A DNA stretch of 32,820 bases from Alistipes sp. (GCA_029059935.1 JAIDUZ010000024.1:23548-56367); one strand, 5' to 3'; numbered from the stretch's first letter, positions 8,667-16,192 are shown. Translations and numbers: made by a program. The notes: generated by a model from the sequence alone, not told the origin.

Positions 8667-9227
8667 ATGAAAATTACAGCCATACCCGGAAAAATCTGCC
8701 GCGAACTGGCCCATGCCTGCGAAGGGCTGGGCCGGCTGGTCATGCGGCCGCTCTTCGCCGCATGCGGCAAAAATGCGGTGTTCTTCCCCGTGTCGTCCCA
8801 TTTCAGCTACAAGCATGTCTCGCTCGGCGACAATGTTTACATAGGTCCCGGAGCCTTCATGCTGGCCCATCTGAGCCGCATCCGCATCGGCAGCAACACG
8901 GCCCTCGGACCCCGTGTCACCATCATCGGCGGCGACCACCGTTTCGACCAGGTGGGGCGTACGATCAACGGATTTCCGCCGCCCGACAAGCTGCCCGAAA
9001 ACGACCTCGACGTGGAGATAGGCGACGATGTGTGGATCGGCTGCAATGTGACGATTCTCAAAGGAGTGACCGTCGCGCGCGGTACGGTGGTGGCGGCCGG
9101 GGCGGTGGTGACGAAGAATTTTCCTCCCTATTCGATACTTGGCGGTGTGCCCGCGCGGGTTATCGGCCGCCGTTTCACCGACGAACAGATTGCCGAGCAC
9201 GAACGGATTCAGAACGATGGCAAATAG
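8667..9227 (+). CDS. Hexapeptide-repeat (left-handed beta-helix) O-acyltransferase
   Basis: This 186-residue protein has the imperfect hexapeptide repeats of trimeric acetyl-CoA-dependent acetyltransferases (WcaF/CatB/Vat-like). Turns can be read from VSLGDNVYIGPGAF through IRIGSNTALGPRVTIIGG to VEIGDDVWIGCNVTI and VVAAGAVVTKNF, with the C-terminal cap GGVPARVIGRRF. The probable catalytic histidine lies in GGDHRFD, followed by a proline-rich loop. It closes a run of three glycosyltransferases and probably O-acetylates the sugar they assemble, or a sugar precursor. No signal peptide is visible, so it acts in the cytoplasm. The acceptor is inferred from context only. Confidence 0.88.
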   Translation: MKITAIPGKICRELAHACEGLGRLVMRPLFAACGKNAVFFPVSSHFSYKHVSLGDNVYIGPGAFMLAHLSRIRIGSNTALGPRVTIIGGDHRFDQVGRTINGFPPPDKLPENDLDVEIGDDVWIGCNVTILKGVTVARGTVVAAGAVVTKNFPPYSILGGVPARVIGRRFTDEQIAEHERIQNDGK

Positions 9228-9322
9228 CTGGTTTGCAGCATAATGCTCTTTTTGGCAAAACAGCCTTGGATCAGGTTATATTAAATTTTATCAAAAAAAT
9301 TTGAAAATTTTTTAATAAAAAC

Positions 9323-9353
9323 TTGCGCGGTCTCTTTTTTTGCCTTATCTTTG
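9323..9353 (+). promoter_or_regulatory. Promoter of the small RNA
   Basis: TTG at 9323-9325 and TATCTTTG at 9346-9353 are separated by 20 bp, matching the Bacteroidetes -33/-7 consensus. The upstream DNA (9278-9320) is strongly A+T-rich with A and T tracts, as in an UP-like region of a strong promoter. Nothing but the RNA lies downstream before its terminator. Confidence 0.8.
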
Positions 9354-9357
9354 CAAT

Positions 9358-9558
9358 GAAGTTTTAAGGTTCATTTAGGTTAGTAGTTTTAGGTTGGTTG
9401 AGGAAATCGGCAGGTTGTAACGGAACGGTCCGTTACTAAGACTTCGGAGACGGTGCTCGTCCCGGAAGTCGAATACCTCCGATTCACCCTCGTTTTCCGA
9501 AGGGGTGGTTCCCGACGGAAAAAAGGTCCGAGTCTCGTGAGACTCAGGACCTTTTTTT
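9358..9558 (+). ncRNA. Structured small RNA of about 200 nt, family not identified
   Basis: A consensus promoter at 9323-9353 and an intrinsic terminator at 9525-9558 delimit a transcript with no worthwhile reading frame. The 5' 40 nt are U/G-rich and look single-stranded, with AGGTT repeated three times. A three-way junction follows: stem 9400-9415 pairs with 9475-9491; hairpin 9417-9424/9429-9436 has 8 perfect pairs and the loop ACGG; hairpin 9440-9470 pairs GACTTC with GAAGTC and GACG with CGTC. A fourth hairpin is at 9495-9520. It lacks the hallmarks of tmRNA, RNase P RNA and SRP RNA. A Bacteroidetes 6S-like RNA or a trans-acting regulator is possible, but I cannot assign it. Confidence 0.75.
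9525..9558 (+). terminator. Intrinsic terminator of the small RNA
   Basis: GGTCC and GAGTCT (9525-9535) pair with AGACTC and GGACC (9540-9551) around the loop CGTG, with one bulged A at 9546, and seven T residues follow at 9552-9558. The stem is preceded by an A-run. This is a strong rho-independent terminator for rightward transcription. Confidence 0.93.
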
Positions 9559-9607
9559 ATTGCCGGTGCCTGCCGGGCGACCGGATTTTTCAGAGAGCGG
9601 CGGCCGT

Positions 9608-10345
9608 TCACAGCGCTTCCGCCTCTTCGCGCGGGATTTTCACCTCCACGGCGCCGGTGGCATAGCAGGCGATTTCGTAGGGATTATAGACGAAAACGTA
9701 GTACTCGGGCGTGACCTTGAAGTTGTCCGTCACGAAGAAATATTCGGGGAAAAATCCGTTTTCGGCCAGCCCCTCGTCATCCGAGACTTCGTATTGCTCG
9801 TAGAGTTTCTTGCGGATCAATCGGCCCAGCGCCTCCATCTTGTCTTCGCCGAAGAAGTCGCCGGCCGTGAACTCGAAGCCGCTGGCGAGCGAATAGAGGT
9901 GGTATTCGGTCGAGTAGTTGCCGTGGGCGCCGCCCATGTAGTCCGACCGGTAGATCGAGTAGCAGAGCAGGGTGTCGATGACGTAGCCTTCGCTTTCGGC
10001 CGAAGTCTCGTATTCCATGTTGTGGACCGACGTCTGGCTCGACTCGCCGATTCGCAGTTCATCGGCGAGCTGGGCGAGCCTTTCGGACATCCCCGCCTCG
10101 GCCGAACCCTCGAAATCCTCCAGCTGGAAGAAGTAGTTGGTATTGCTCTGCTCGATGATGCCCAGCGCTTCGGATTTGTTCGAGTTGGCAATCGAAGCGA
10201 ACCGGTATTCCACCCGGCAGGTGCCCAGCGGATGGTTCAGCAGCGTGTCCAGGGTCAGCTGTTCGAAGCGGGGTTTGGCGGGGCGGTGGCAGGCCGTGAG
10301 GGCCAGGGCTGCGAGGACCGTCAGCAGAATGCGGGATGTTTTCAT
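9608..10345 (-). CDS. RsiV-like lipoprotein (DUF4163/DUF3298 type)
   Basis: This 245-residue exported lipoprotein starts MKTSRILLTVLAALALTAC, a signal peptide with the lipobox LTAC, giving lipid attachment at Cys19. The body resembles the DUF4163/DUF3298 tandem found in RsiV and in PdaC-type proteins: a central GGAHGNY-type segment, then FTAGDFF, and near the end VFVYNPYEIACYATG, the signature of the C-terminal domain. The family may bind glycans or lysozyme-like ligands; in this protein that is inference. No sigma factor gene is adjacent, so an anti-sigma role has no support here. The frame opens nine codons earlier, but the ATG at 10345 fits the signal peptide. The gene converges on the small RNA. 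Confidence 0.85.
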   Translation of the reverse strand: MKTSRILLTVLAALALTACHRPAKPRFEQLTLDTLLNHPLGTCRVEYRFASIANSNKSEALGIIEQSNTNYFFQLEDFEGSAEAGMSERLAQLADELRIGESSQTSVHNMEYETSAESEGYVIDTLLCYSIYRSDYMGGAHGNYSTEYHLYSLASGFEFTAGDFFGEDKMEALGRLIRKKLYEQYEVSDDEGLAENGFFPEYFFVTDNFKVTPEYYVFVYNPYEIACYATGAVEVKIPREEAEAL

Positions 10346-10640
10346 GGCGCGAATGTGTATGTGTGCGTGCATCGTATGCTTGTTGTCGTTCGGGTTTGCG
10401 GCATCCCGCGGAGTCTTGCTGCCGGCGCTCGACGCGTTGTCGTTGTCCGGGACCGCGGATTCCGCCGGTCGCTCTTCCGGCGCGTCGTACGGTCGGGAAG
10501 CCGGGCCGGTCGGAAACCTTCGGGGGACCGTTCGTCGGATTGCCGTGTCCGGAAACGGGATGTTTCTTATGTAAATATAGGCAAAAAGCGGGGAAAAAGC
10601 GCCGTGTGCAGAATTTTTTTTGCAGTTTTAGCCGATTTTT
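10346..10640. other. Intergenic stretch without recognisable gene
   Basis: These 295 bp between the lipoprotein start and the tRNA promoter hold short frames on the plus strand only, with no signal peptide, domain or consistent start. The section at 10420-10560 is GC-rich with scattered small palindromes such as CCGGCGCG-type words. I found no consensus -7 box for the leftward lipoprotein gene. Nothing else is supported. Confidence 0.5.
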
Positions 10641-10672
10641 TTTGCACTTTCCCGAAAACTGCCCTATCTTTG
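10641..10672 (+). promoter_or_regulatory. Promoter of tRNA-Glu
   Basis: TTTG at 10641-10644 and TATCTTTG at 10665-10672 are 20 bp apart and match the Bacteroidetes -33/-7 consensus. The tRNA begins 16 bp after the -7 box, which suits a short 5' leader removed by RNase P. Confidence 0.82.
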
Positions 10673-10687
10673 CACCTACAATTCTGC

Positions 10688-10759
10688 GGTGGATTCATCT
10701 AAGGGTTAGGATACATGCCTCTCACGCATGACATAGGGGTTCGAATCCCCTATCCACTA
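10688..10759 (+). tRNA. tRNA-Glu (anticodon CTC)
   Basis: A complete cloverleaf can be drawn. The 7-bp acceptor stem pairs GGTGGAT with ATCCACT, with a G-T first pair. The D-arm contains AAGGGTTAGG. The anticodon stem CATGC/GCATG encloses the loop CTCTCAC, giving anticodon CTC for GAG codons. The T-arm is AGGGG-TTCGAAT-CCCCT. The discriminator base is A and the 3' CCA is not encoded, as is common in this phylum. The start could be set one base later by other conventions. It has its own promoter and terminator. Confidence 0.95.
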
Positions 10760-10763
10760 CAAT

Positions 10764-10796
10764 CGATCCGGTCATATGTTCATGGCCGGATTTTTT
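10764..10796 (+). terminator. Intrinsic terminator after tRNA-Glu
   Basis: ATCCGGTCAT pairs with ATGGCCGGAT (one G-T pair) around a short loop and is followed by six T residues. It ends the tRNA transcript. Confidence 0.85.
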
Positions 10797-10923
10797 GTTT
10801 GGGGGAGCGGGCGCGAGGCGGCGGGATGAGAATCCCGGGGTCGGACGAACGGAGCAGCGAGGACAGAGCGAACGGAGTTGGTTTTGCCAAGTCGCGAAGT
10901 CCGAAGACAAGCACCGCGCCGTC

Positions 10924-10940
10924 AATCCCCTATCCGCTAC
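10924..10940 (+). repeat. Copy of the tRNA-Glu 3' end
   Basis: AATCCCCTATCCGCTAC here matches the last bases of tRNA-Glu and the base after it (10744-10760) at 16 of 17 positions, 180 bp downstream. No other cloverleaf parts precede it. Like the true gene it is followed by a terminator hairpin. It may be a scar of a duplicated tRNA unit or of an element that once inserted at the tRNA end. Confidence 0.7.
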
Positions 10941-10948
10941 CAGGCAGC

Positions 10949-10983
10949 CGGCGGCCATACGGAAGTATGTCCGTCGTTTTTTT
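10949..10983 (+). terminator. Intrinsic terminator after the tRNA 3' fragment
   Basis: The stem combines CGGCGG with CCGTCG and CATAC with GTATG around a GGAA tetraloop, and is followed by seven T residues at 10977-10983. No intact gene lies between it and the previous terminator, which supports the idea of a duplicated, decayed tRNA unit. Confidence 0.75.
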
Positions 10984-11012
10984 GAGCGATGCGGTACCGG
11001 ACTCCGGATGAC

Positions 11013-11060
11013 GGACAACGAAAAAACGAGGAGAGCGACTCTCCTCGTTTTCCGTTGTCC
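11013..11060. terminator. Bidirectional terminator downstream of tpiA
   Basis: AACGAGGAGA (11025-11034) pairs perfectly with TCTCCTCGTT (11040-11049) around the loop GCGAC. The outer words GGACAACG (11013-11020) and CGTTGTCC (11053-11060) are also complementary. A-runs on the left give a U-tract to the leftward tpiA transcript, which ends 13 bp away. Confidence 0.85.
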
Positions 11061-11072
11061 TTTATGCTTGGA

Positions 11073-11831
11073 CTACTTTTCGAATCCCTTGCCGATGGCC
11101 AGGAAATCGTCGGCCTTGAGGGCGGCACCGCCGATCAGACCGCCGTCGACGTCCTCCTTGGCGAAGATTTCGGCTGCGTTCGAGGGTTTGCACGAACCGC
11201 CGTAGAGGATGGCGCACTCGTCGGCTGCGGCGCCGAACTTGGCGGCCAGCACCTGGCGGATATGGGCGTGAATCTCCTGTGCCTGGTCGGCCGTGGCGGT
11301 CTTGCCCGTACCGATGGCCCACACGGGCTCGTAGGCGATGACGAGGTTCTTGAACTGCTCGGCCGAGAGGTTGTAGACGACCTCTTCGATCTGCTGTTTC
11401 ACCACGTCGAAATGCTTGCCGGCCTCGCGCTCGTCGAGGTTCTCGCCCACGCAGTAGATGGGCGTCAGGTTGTTGGCATAGGCCTGCTCCATCTTCTTGT
11501 TGAGCGTCTCGGAGGTCTCGCCGTAGTACTGGCGGCGCTCCGAGTGGCCCAGGATGACATACTTGCAGCCCAGCGCCGCAATCATCGAGGCGGCCACTTC
11601 GCCCGTGTAGGCACCCTTGGCTTCGGCGGCGCAGTTCTGCGCGCCCAGCGCGATGTCGGAACCCTTGAGCGCTTCGGCTACCGCCGACAGGTGGGTGAAC
11701 GGCGGGCAGACGATGAAGTCGACGCACTTGCACACTTCGCCGCGTCCTGCGACGACGCCCTTTGCCAGTTCCACGCCCTCGGCCGGAAGGGTGTTCATCT
11801 TCCAGTTGCCGGCTACGATTTTCTTTCTCAT
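11073..11831 (-). CDS. tpiA: Triose-phosphate isomerase
   Basis: This 252-residue glycolytic enzyme interconverts dihydroxyacetone phosphate and glyceraldehyde 3-phosphate. The active site is complete: Lys11 in GNWKMN, His96 in ILGHSERR, Glu168 in [11 protein letters not shown], and the phosphate-binding LYGGS and GGLIGGAAL segments near the C-terminus. Length fits the family exactly when it starts at the ATG at 11831, which follows an A-rich leader. The reading frame, however, stays open upstream for 99 more codons that encode membrane helices (11832-12128), with no stop in between. lysS lies beyond that ORF, so tpiA is probably the last gene of a lysS operon. A bidirectional terminator follows. 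Confidence 0.95.
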   Translation of the reverse strand: MRKKIVAGNWKMNTLPAEGVELAKGVVAGRGEVCKCVDFIVCPPFTHLSAVAEALKGSDIALGAQNCAAEAKGAYTGEVAASMIAALGCKYVILGHSERRQYYGETSETLNKKMEQAYANNLTPIYCVGENLDEREAGKHFDVVKQQIEEVVYNLSAEQFKNLVIAYEPVWAIGTGKTATADQAQEIHAHIRQVLAAKFGAAADECAILYGGSCKPSNAAEIFAKEDVDGGLIGGAALKADDFLAIGKGFEK

Positions 11832-12128
11832 GTTCGGTTTGTTTTTATAAATTATGTTGTATACGATTGCAATCGACAGCGCCCATGCGAGCAGGAGGAA
11901 CAGTCTCAGCAGAAACCGTTTGCCGGAAGACCCTGCATCGGTCCCGAGCGGAAGGAGCAGCCCCGCGAAAAGGGGTACGGCATAGGTCCATAACAGCATC
12001 CGGTTCCGGCGCCTTGGTGTCATTTTGGGCAGCACCCGCTGCAACGACCGCCACCAGCCGAAAAGCATGGCAGCCGCAACAAGCGCCATCCACACCGGGC
12101 CGGGCGTCATGCCGTGGGAGGTGAACAT
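11832..12128 (-). CDS. Small three-helix membrane ORF, in frame with tpiA and lacking its own stop
   Basis: The ATG at 12128 lies one base past the 3-bp spacer from the lysS stop codon. Ninety-nine codons follow, encoding three hydrophobic segments (about residues 12-26, 44-61 and 71-93) separated by basic loops ([13 protein letters not shown]), the pattern of a real inner-membrane protein. Codon choice is G/C-ending like the neighbours. No stop codon occurs before the tpiA ATG, so translation from 12128 would yield a 351-residue membrane-anchored TPI. The last codons are A-rich and resemble an ordinary untranslated leader. I do not recognise the family. It may be a membrane protein whose stop was lost, a true fusion, or a sequence error hiding a stop. 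Confidence 0.55.
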
Positions 12129-12131
12129 CGG

Positions 12132-13856
12132 CTACTCCTCGCACCACTTCCTGACCTCCTCCATCGAGGGGGCTTTCAGGCCGAGTTTGTTCTTCTTGTT
12201 GAAGCCGCAGAGGTCGTTGAAGAACTTGCCGGGGGCGAGCTTTTTCAACGAATCGACGGTCAGATAGCCCATCTTCTGGATGACCGGCACCCACTCTTCG
12301 GGCACGCCGATTTCGACGTATTTTTCGGCCGGGTCGTTCACGACTTTCTTTTCGGGGCGCATCTGCGGGAAGAAGAGCACGTCCTGAATCGACGTCTGAC
12401 CCGTCATGAACATCGTCAGACGGTCGATGCCGATACCCATGCCCGAGCACGAGGGCATGCCGTATTCGAGTGCGCGCACGAAATCCATGTCGATGAACAT
12501 CGCTTCGTCGTCGCCCTTTTCCGAGAGGCGCAGCTGCTCCTGGAAACGCTCCAGCTGGTCGATGGGGTCGTTGAGCTCCGAGTAGGCGTTGCAGAGCTCC
12601 TTGCCGTTGACGAAGAGTTCGAAACGCTCGGTCAAGTCGGGATTTTCGCGGTGGCGCTTGCACAAGGGCGACATCTCGATGGGGTAGTCGGTCACGAACG
12701 TGGGCTGAATCAGCTCCTCCTCGCAGTACTGGCCGAAAATGGCGTCGATGAGCTTGCCTTTGCCCATCGTTTCGTCGGTCTCGACGTGGAGCCGTTTGCA
12801 GGCTTCGCGCAGCTGCTCCTCGCTCTGGCCCGTGATGTCGTAGTCCGTCTTTTCGCGGATGAGGTCGGTCATGGTCACGCGGCGGAACGGAGCCTTGAAC
12901 GACACGGCCTTGCCGTCGATGGTGAGTTCCGTGGTGCCGTTGGTGGCCAGGGCCACGCGATCGAGCATCTGCTCGGTGAACTCCATCATCCACAGATAGT
13001 CTTTGTAGGCCACGTAGATCTCCATGCACGTGAACTCGGGGTTGTGCGTGCGGTCCATGCCCTCGTTGCGGAAGTTCTTGCCGAACTCGTAGACGCCGTC
13101 GAAGCCGCCGACGATGAGTTTTTTGAGGTAGAGCTCCGTGGCGATGCGCAGGTAGAGGTCGATGTCCAGCGAGTTGTGGTGCGTGATGAACGGCCGGGCC
13201 GAGGCACCGCCCGGAATGGGTTGGAGGATGGGCGTTTCGACCTCGATGTAGCCGCGCTCGTTGAAGAAGTCGCGCATGGTGGCCATGATTTTCGACCGCT
13301 TGACGAACGTCTCCTTGACCTGCGGATTGACTATGAGGTCGAGGTAGCGCTGGCGGTAGCGGATTTCGGGGTCGGTGAAGGCGTCGAACGTCTTGCCGTC
13401 CTTCTCCTTGACCACCGGCAGCGGCCGCACCGACTTCGACAGCACGGTGAACTTGCGGCAGTGGACCGACAGCTCGCCCGTGTTGGTATGGAACGCGAAG
13501 CCATCGACGCCCACGAAGTCGCCGATGTCCAGCAGCTTCTTGAAGACGGTGTTGTAGAGCGTCGGGTCGCCTTCGGGGCAGATGTCGTCGCGGCGGATGT
13601 AGACCTGGATGCGGCCCGTGTGGTCCTGCAACTCGAAGAACGAGGCACTGCCCATGATGCGGCGCGACATGATGCGGCCTGCGATGCGCACCTGCTGGAA
13701 GTTGGCTTTCGCCTCATCGTAGTTGTCGGCGATTTCGCGCGCCGTGGCCGTCACTTCGTAGCGGGCGGCGGGGTAGGGTTCGATGCCCAGTTCGCGCAAC
13801 GCCGCAAGCGACTGCCGTCTGAGCTGTTCCTGTTCGCTGAGTTCGATGCTACTCAT
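12132..13856 (-). CDS. lysS: Lysyl-tRNA synthetase, class II
   Basis: This 574-residue enzyme charges tRNA-Lys. The N-terminal OB-fold anticodon-binding domain (about 55-170) is followed by the class II catalytic domain: motif 1 near [15 protein letters not shown], motif 2 as [15 protein letters not shown], and motif 3 as [12 protein letters not shown]. The lysine-pocket segment [20 protein letters not shown] is intact. About 70 residues follow the catalytic core (ending [19 protein letters not shown]), an extension beyond E. coli LysS that I believe is common in Bacteroidetes enzymes. A consensus promoter sits at 13893-13923. The next ORF starts 3 bp after its stop. Confidence 0.96.
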   Translation of the reverse strand: MSSIELSEQEQLRRQSLAALRELGIEPYPAARYEVTATAREIADNYDEAKANFQQVRIAGRIMSRRIMGSASFFELQDHTGRIQVYIRRDDICPEGDPTLYNTVFKKLLDIGDFVGVDGFAFHTNTGELSVHCRKFTVLSKSVRPLPVVKEKDGKTFDAFTDPEIRYRQRYLDLIVNPQVKETFVKRSKIMATMRDFFNERGYIEVETPILQPIPGGASARPFITHHNSLDIDLYLRIATELYLKKLIVGGFDGVYEFGKNFRNEGMDRTHNPEFTCMEIYVAYKDYLWMMEFTEQMLDRVALATNGTTELTIDGKAVSFKAPFRRVTMTDLIREKTDYDITGQSEEQLREACKRLHVETDETMGKGKLIDAIFGQYCEEELIQPTFVTDYPIEMSPLCKRHRENPDLTERFELFVNGKELCNAYSELNDPIDQLERFQEQLRLSEKGDDEAMFIDMDFVRALEYGMPSCSGMGIGIDRLTMFMTGQTSIQDVLFFPQMRPEKKVVNDPAEKYVEIGVPEEWVPVIQKMGYLTVDSLKKLAPGKFFNDLCGFNKKNKLGLKAPSMEEVRKWCEE

Positions 13857-13892
13857 GTTATTTTGTATTTTCGTGTTGGCGGTTTATCCTTG

Positions 13893-13923
13893 CAAAAGTA
13901 GTGAAAAAAGGTTGGATACGCAA
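13893..13923 (-). promoter_or_regulatory. Promoter of lysS
   Basis: On the minus strand TTG (13923-13921) and TACTTTTG (13900-13893) are 20 bp apart, a full match to the Bacteroidetes consensus, leaving a leader of about 30 nt before the lysS ATG. Confidence 0.82.
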
Positions 13924-13951
13924 TTATGGGCGTTTGTCCGCACTCTGTTTC

Positions 13952-14605
13952 TTACAGGTTTTCTCGCCTCGGCAAAAACCCTGTGATTTTCCGAAATGCC
14001 AGCCAGGCGCCCCATCCGAGCAGCTGCCCGACCAGCGTGCCCCAGAAGAGGTCCATGGGGAAGTGCTTGGCCAGGTAGATGCGCGAGTAGCAGATGAGCA
14101 GCGTGCAGGCGACCATCAGGTAGGCGAACCACCGGCGGCGGATGGCCGAAACCGATAGTGCGGCCAGCGCCACCACCGTGGCGGCATGGGCCGAGACGGT
14201 GCCGTAGCGTCCGCTCACGGCACCGGCGGGAACGTGCACCGCCCAGTCGCCCGGCAGGCCGGCGCGGCGTATGGTCATCAGCGAGTCGGGCGTGATGGCC
14301 AGCCCTTCCAGTTCGGGGGTGAACATCGGGCGCCAGCGCGGCTGGAAATCGGGCAGCAGGCCGCCCAGCAGGCCGTTATGCTTGAAGATGCCCGACACCA
14401 TGTCGGAGAGTCCCAGTGCGGCGGCCATCAGCACGATGAACAGCAGCATGCTGCGCCATCCGTAGCGGCGCTGCACGAGCCACAGAATCAGCGCATAGAG
14501 CGGCAGCCACATGACCGTACCCGAGACGGTGAGCATGGCCCGGTCGAGAAAGGGGCCGCCGTCGAAGTTGAGGGCCAGGAAGAGGGAGTGGTCGAAGTCG
14601 TACAC
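13952..14605 (-). CDS. PAP2-family membrane phosphatase
   Basis: This 217-residue inner-membrane protein has about five or six hydrophobic helices and the three-part phosphatidic-acid-phosphatase signature: K75 with RP at 92-93, SAH at 138-140 (in place of the common SGH), and SR at 174-175 with H181 and D185 in SRIYLAKHFPMDLFWG. Members dephosphorylate lipid phosphates such as undecaprenyl pyrophosphate, phosphatidate or lipid A phosphates in the periplasm-facing leaflet. The substrate is not readable here. It lies downstream of the MBOAT gene across an 84-bp gap filled by an inverted repeat. A role in recycling lipid carriers would suit the nearby envelope genes, but this is inference. Confidence 0.88.
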   Translation of the reverse strand: MYDFDHSLFLALNFDGGPFLDRAMLTVSGTVMWLPLYALILWLVQRRYGWRSMLLFIVLMAAALGLSDMVSGIFKHNGLLGGLLPDFQPRWRPMFTPELEGLAITPDSLMTIRRAGLPGDWAVHVPAGAVSGRYGTVSAHAATVVALAALSVSAIRRRWFAYLMVACTLLICYSRIYLAKHFPMDLFWGTLVGQLLGWGAWLAFRKITGFLPRRENL

Positions 14606-14621
14606 TTTGAGTGGAAATTAA

Positions 14622-14692
14622 TGGTTAATAATGAATAGTGAATAATTTCGGCGGACATTATTCCTTATTAAATATTCATTATTCATTGTTCA
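14622..14692. repeat. Inverted repeat of AATGAAT-type words
   Basis: AATGGTTAATAATGAATAGTGAATAAT on the left, read here as several AATGAAT/AGTGAAT words (14620-14646), faces ATTCATTATTCATTGTTC-type words at 14672-14692, around a central GGCGGACATT. It is far richer in A+T than its surroundings and fills the gap between two leftward genes. It resembles in plan the GGTGAAA-armed elements but uses another word. A transcript would fold into a long A-U hairpin. Confidence 0.75.
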
Positions 14693-16192
14693 GAACTGGA
14701 AGTAGATGAACGGCTGGATGTCGCTCGACTTGATTTGCATGACGCTCCAAATCATGACGGCCATCAACAGCACCTGCAAGAGCATGGGAGCCTGGGCGAC
14801 GCCGTGCCGGACCCGGTCGTCGATGCGCGCCGGGACGAAGTGGAGCGCATAGCCGGCGGCGATGAAGGCGAAGACCGCGGCGTAGCCCGCCAGCACCTGG
14901 GGGATGACCGGCGCATTGAAGTCGAAGAAAATCTGGTGGAGCATCAGCGTGACGGTCTGCATGGATTCGGCGCGGAACATCAGCCAGCTGAAGCATACCA
15001 GGTTGAACGTAAGGAAGATGCCCGCGATGCGCCAGCCGCGCTTCATGTCGCTGCCCGTGGCCTTGGCGCCCGGAACGACGGCGAGCCACAGCTTGTGCAG
15101 CGCCAGGGCAGCGCCGTGGAGCGCGCCCCACAGCACGAAACGCAGGGCGGCGCCGTGCCACAGACCGCCCAGCACCATCGTAATCAACAGGTTGAAGTAG
15201 GTGCGCACGCGGCCCTTGCGGTTGCCTCCCAGCGAGATGTAGAGGTAGTCGCGCAGCCACGACGAGAGCGAGATATGCCACCGGCGCCAGAATTCGGTGA
15301 TGGTGGCCGACTTGTAGGGGGCGTCGAAATTCTTCGGGAAGCGGAAGCCCAGGAGCAGCGCGATGCCGATGGCCATGTCGGAGTAGCCCGAGAAGTCGCA
15401 GTAGATTTGCAGGGCGTAGCCGTAGATGCCCGTGAGGCATTCGAACCCCGTGTAGAGCAGCGGCTCGTCGAAGACGCGGTCGACGAAGTTGAGCGAAATG
15501 AAGTCCGAGATGACGGCTTTCTTGAAGAGACCCGTCAGAATGAGGAAGACTCCCGTGCCGAACATTTCGCGCGTGACGACGACGGGGTTGCTGCGGATTT
15601 GCGGGATGAAGTCGCGCGCCCGGACGATGGGTCCGGCCACGAGCTGGGGGAAGAACGAGAGGTAGAAAAGGTAGTCGGTCCACTTTTCCAGCGGCTTCAG
15701 CTGCCCGCGCCAGATGTCGATGGTGTAGCTCATCGACTGGAAGACGAAGAACGAGATGCCCACCGGCAGGAAGATGTTCTGGAATTCGAGAAAACCCTGC
15801 CCGAAGAGGCGGTTGGCCATGTCGACCAGGAAGTTGGTGTACTTGAAGTAGCCCAGCATGCCGAGGTTGACGGCCACGCTGAGCAGCACGAGCAGCCGCC
15901 GGACCCATTGCCGGTGCGAGGCGTGGATGCCCCGGGCTATCAGGTAGTCGCTCGTTGCGGCGAAAATCAGCAGCAGGAAGTAGATGCCGCTCGACTTATA
16001 GTAGAAGTAGAGCGAGAAGGCGATGACATAGAGGATGCGGGCCGTGGGCGTGCGGCGCAGGGCGGCATAGAAGAGCAGGAATCCCGTGAAGAGGAACAGA
16101 AAAAGCCCGCTGCTGAAAATCAGCGGCGACGAGGCGTCGTAAGTCAGCAGGCCGGCGATTCGGGCCGTTATTCCGTCCGCTGCGGGCATCAT
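14690..16192 (-). CDS. MBOAT-family membrane O-acyltransferase (AlgI/DltB-like)
   Basis: This 500-residue polytopic inner-membrane protein transfers acyl (often acetyl) groups across the membrane to an extracytoplasmic glycan. Conserved residues of the family are present: YLFYLSFFPQLVAGPIVR, CDFSGYSDMAIGIALLLGF, H306 in FWRRWHISLSSWLRDYLYI, and the catalytic H346 in LGGLWHGAA. The ATG at 16192 overlaps the stop of the SGNH gene by 4 bp, so the pair is translationally coupled, as in AlgI/AlgJ- and DltB/DltD-type systems. The frame stays open far upstream, but that part is the shadow of the SGNH gene. The acceptor (capsule, O-antigen, peptidoglycan or other) is unknown. Confidence 0.93.
   Translation of the reverse strand: MMPAADGITARIAGLLTYDASSPLIFSSGLFLFLFTGFLLFYAALRRTPTARILYVIAFSLYFYYKSSGIYFLLLIFAATSDYLIARGIHASHRQWVRRLLVLLSVAVNLGMLGYFKYTNFLVDMANRLFGQGFLEFQNIFLPVGISFFVFQSMSYTIDIWRGQLKPLEKWTDYLFYLSFFPQLVAGPIVRARDFIPQIRSNPVVVTREMFGTGVFLILTGLFKKAVISDFISLNFVDRVFDEPLLYTGFECLTGIYGYALQIYCDFSGYSDMAIGIALLLGFRFPKNFDAPYKSATITEFWRRWHISLSSWLRDYLYISLGGNRKGRVRTYFNLLITMVLGGLWHGAALRFVLWGALHGAALALHKLWLAVVPGAKATGSDMKRGWRIAGIFLTFNLVCFSWLMFRAESMQTVTLMLHQIFFDFNAPVIPQVLAGYAAVFAFIAAGYALHFVPARIDDRVRHGVAQAPMLLQVLLMAVMIWSVMQIKSSDIQPFIYFQF

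Noticed and set aside
9358..9558. tmRNA, RNase P RNA or SRP RNA identity for the small RNA
   Set aside because: No tRNA-Ala-like ends or tag frame, no GAGGAAAGTCC core, and no GGAAGGAAGCA-type SRP loop are present.
9608..10345. Anti-sigma factor RsiV function for the lipoprotein
   Set aside because: It is anchored by lipid, has no cytoplasmic sigma-binding part and no sigma factor gene adjoins it; only the extracytoplasmic domain type is similar.
10722..11018. 98-codon minus-strand frame overlapping tRNA-Glu
   Set aside because: It covers the tRNA, its terminator and the tRNA 3' copy; no protein features.
12114..13901. 595-codon plus-strand frame antisense to lysS
   Set aside because: Codon-bias shadow of lysS; composition rich in Val, Asp and His, without domain features.
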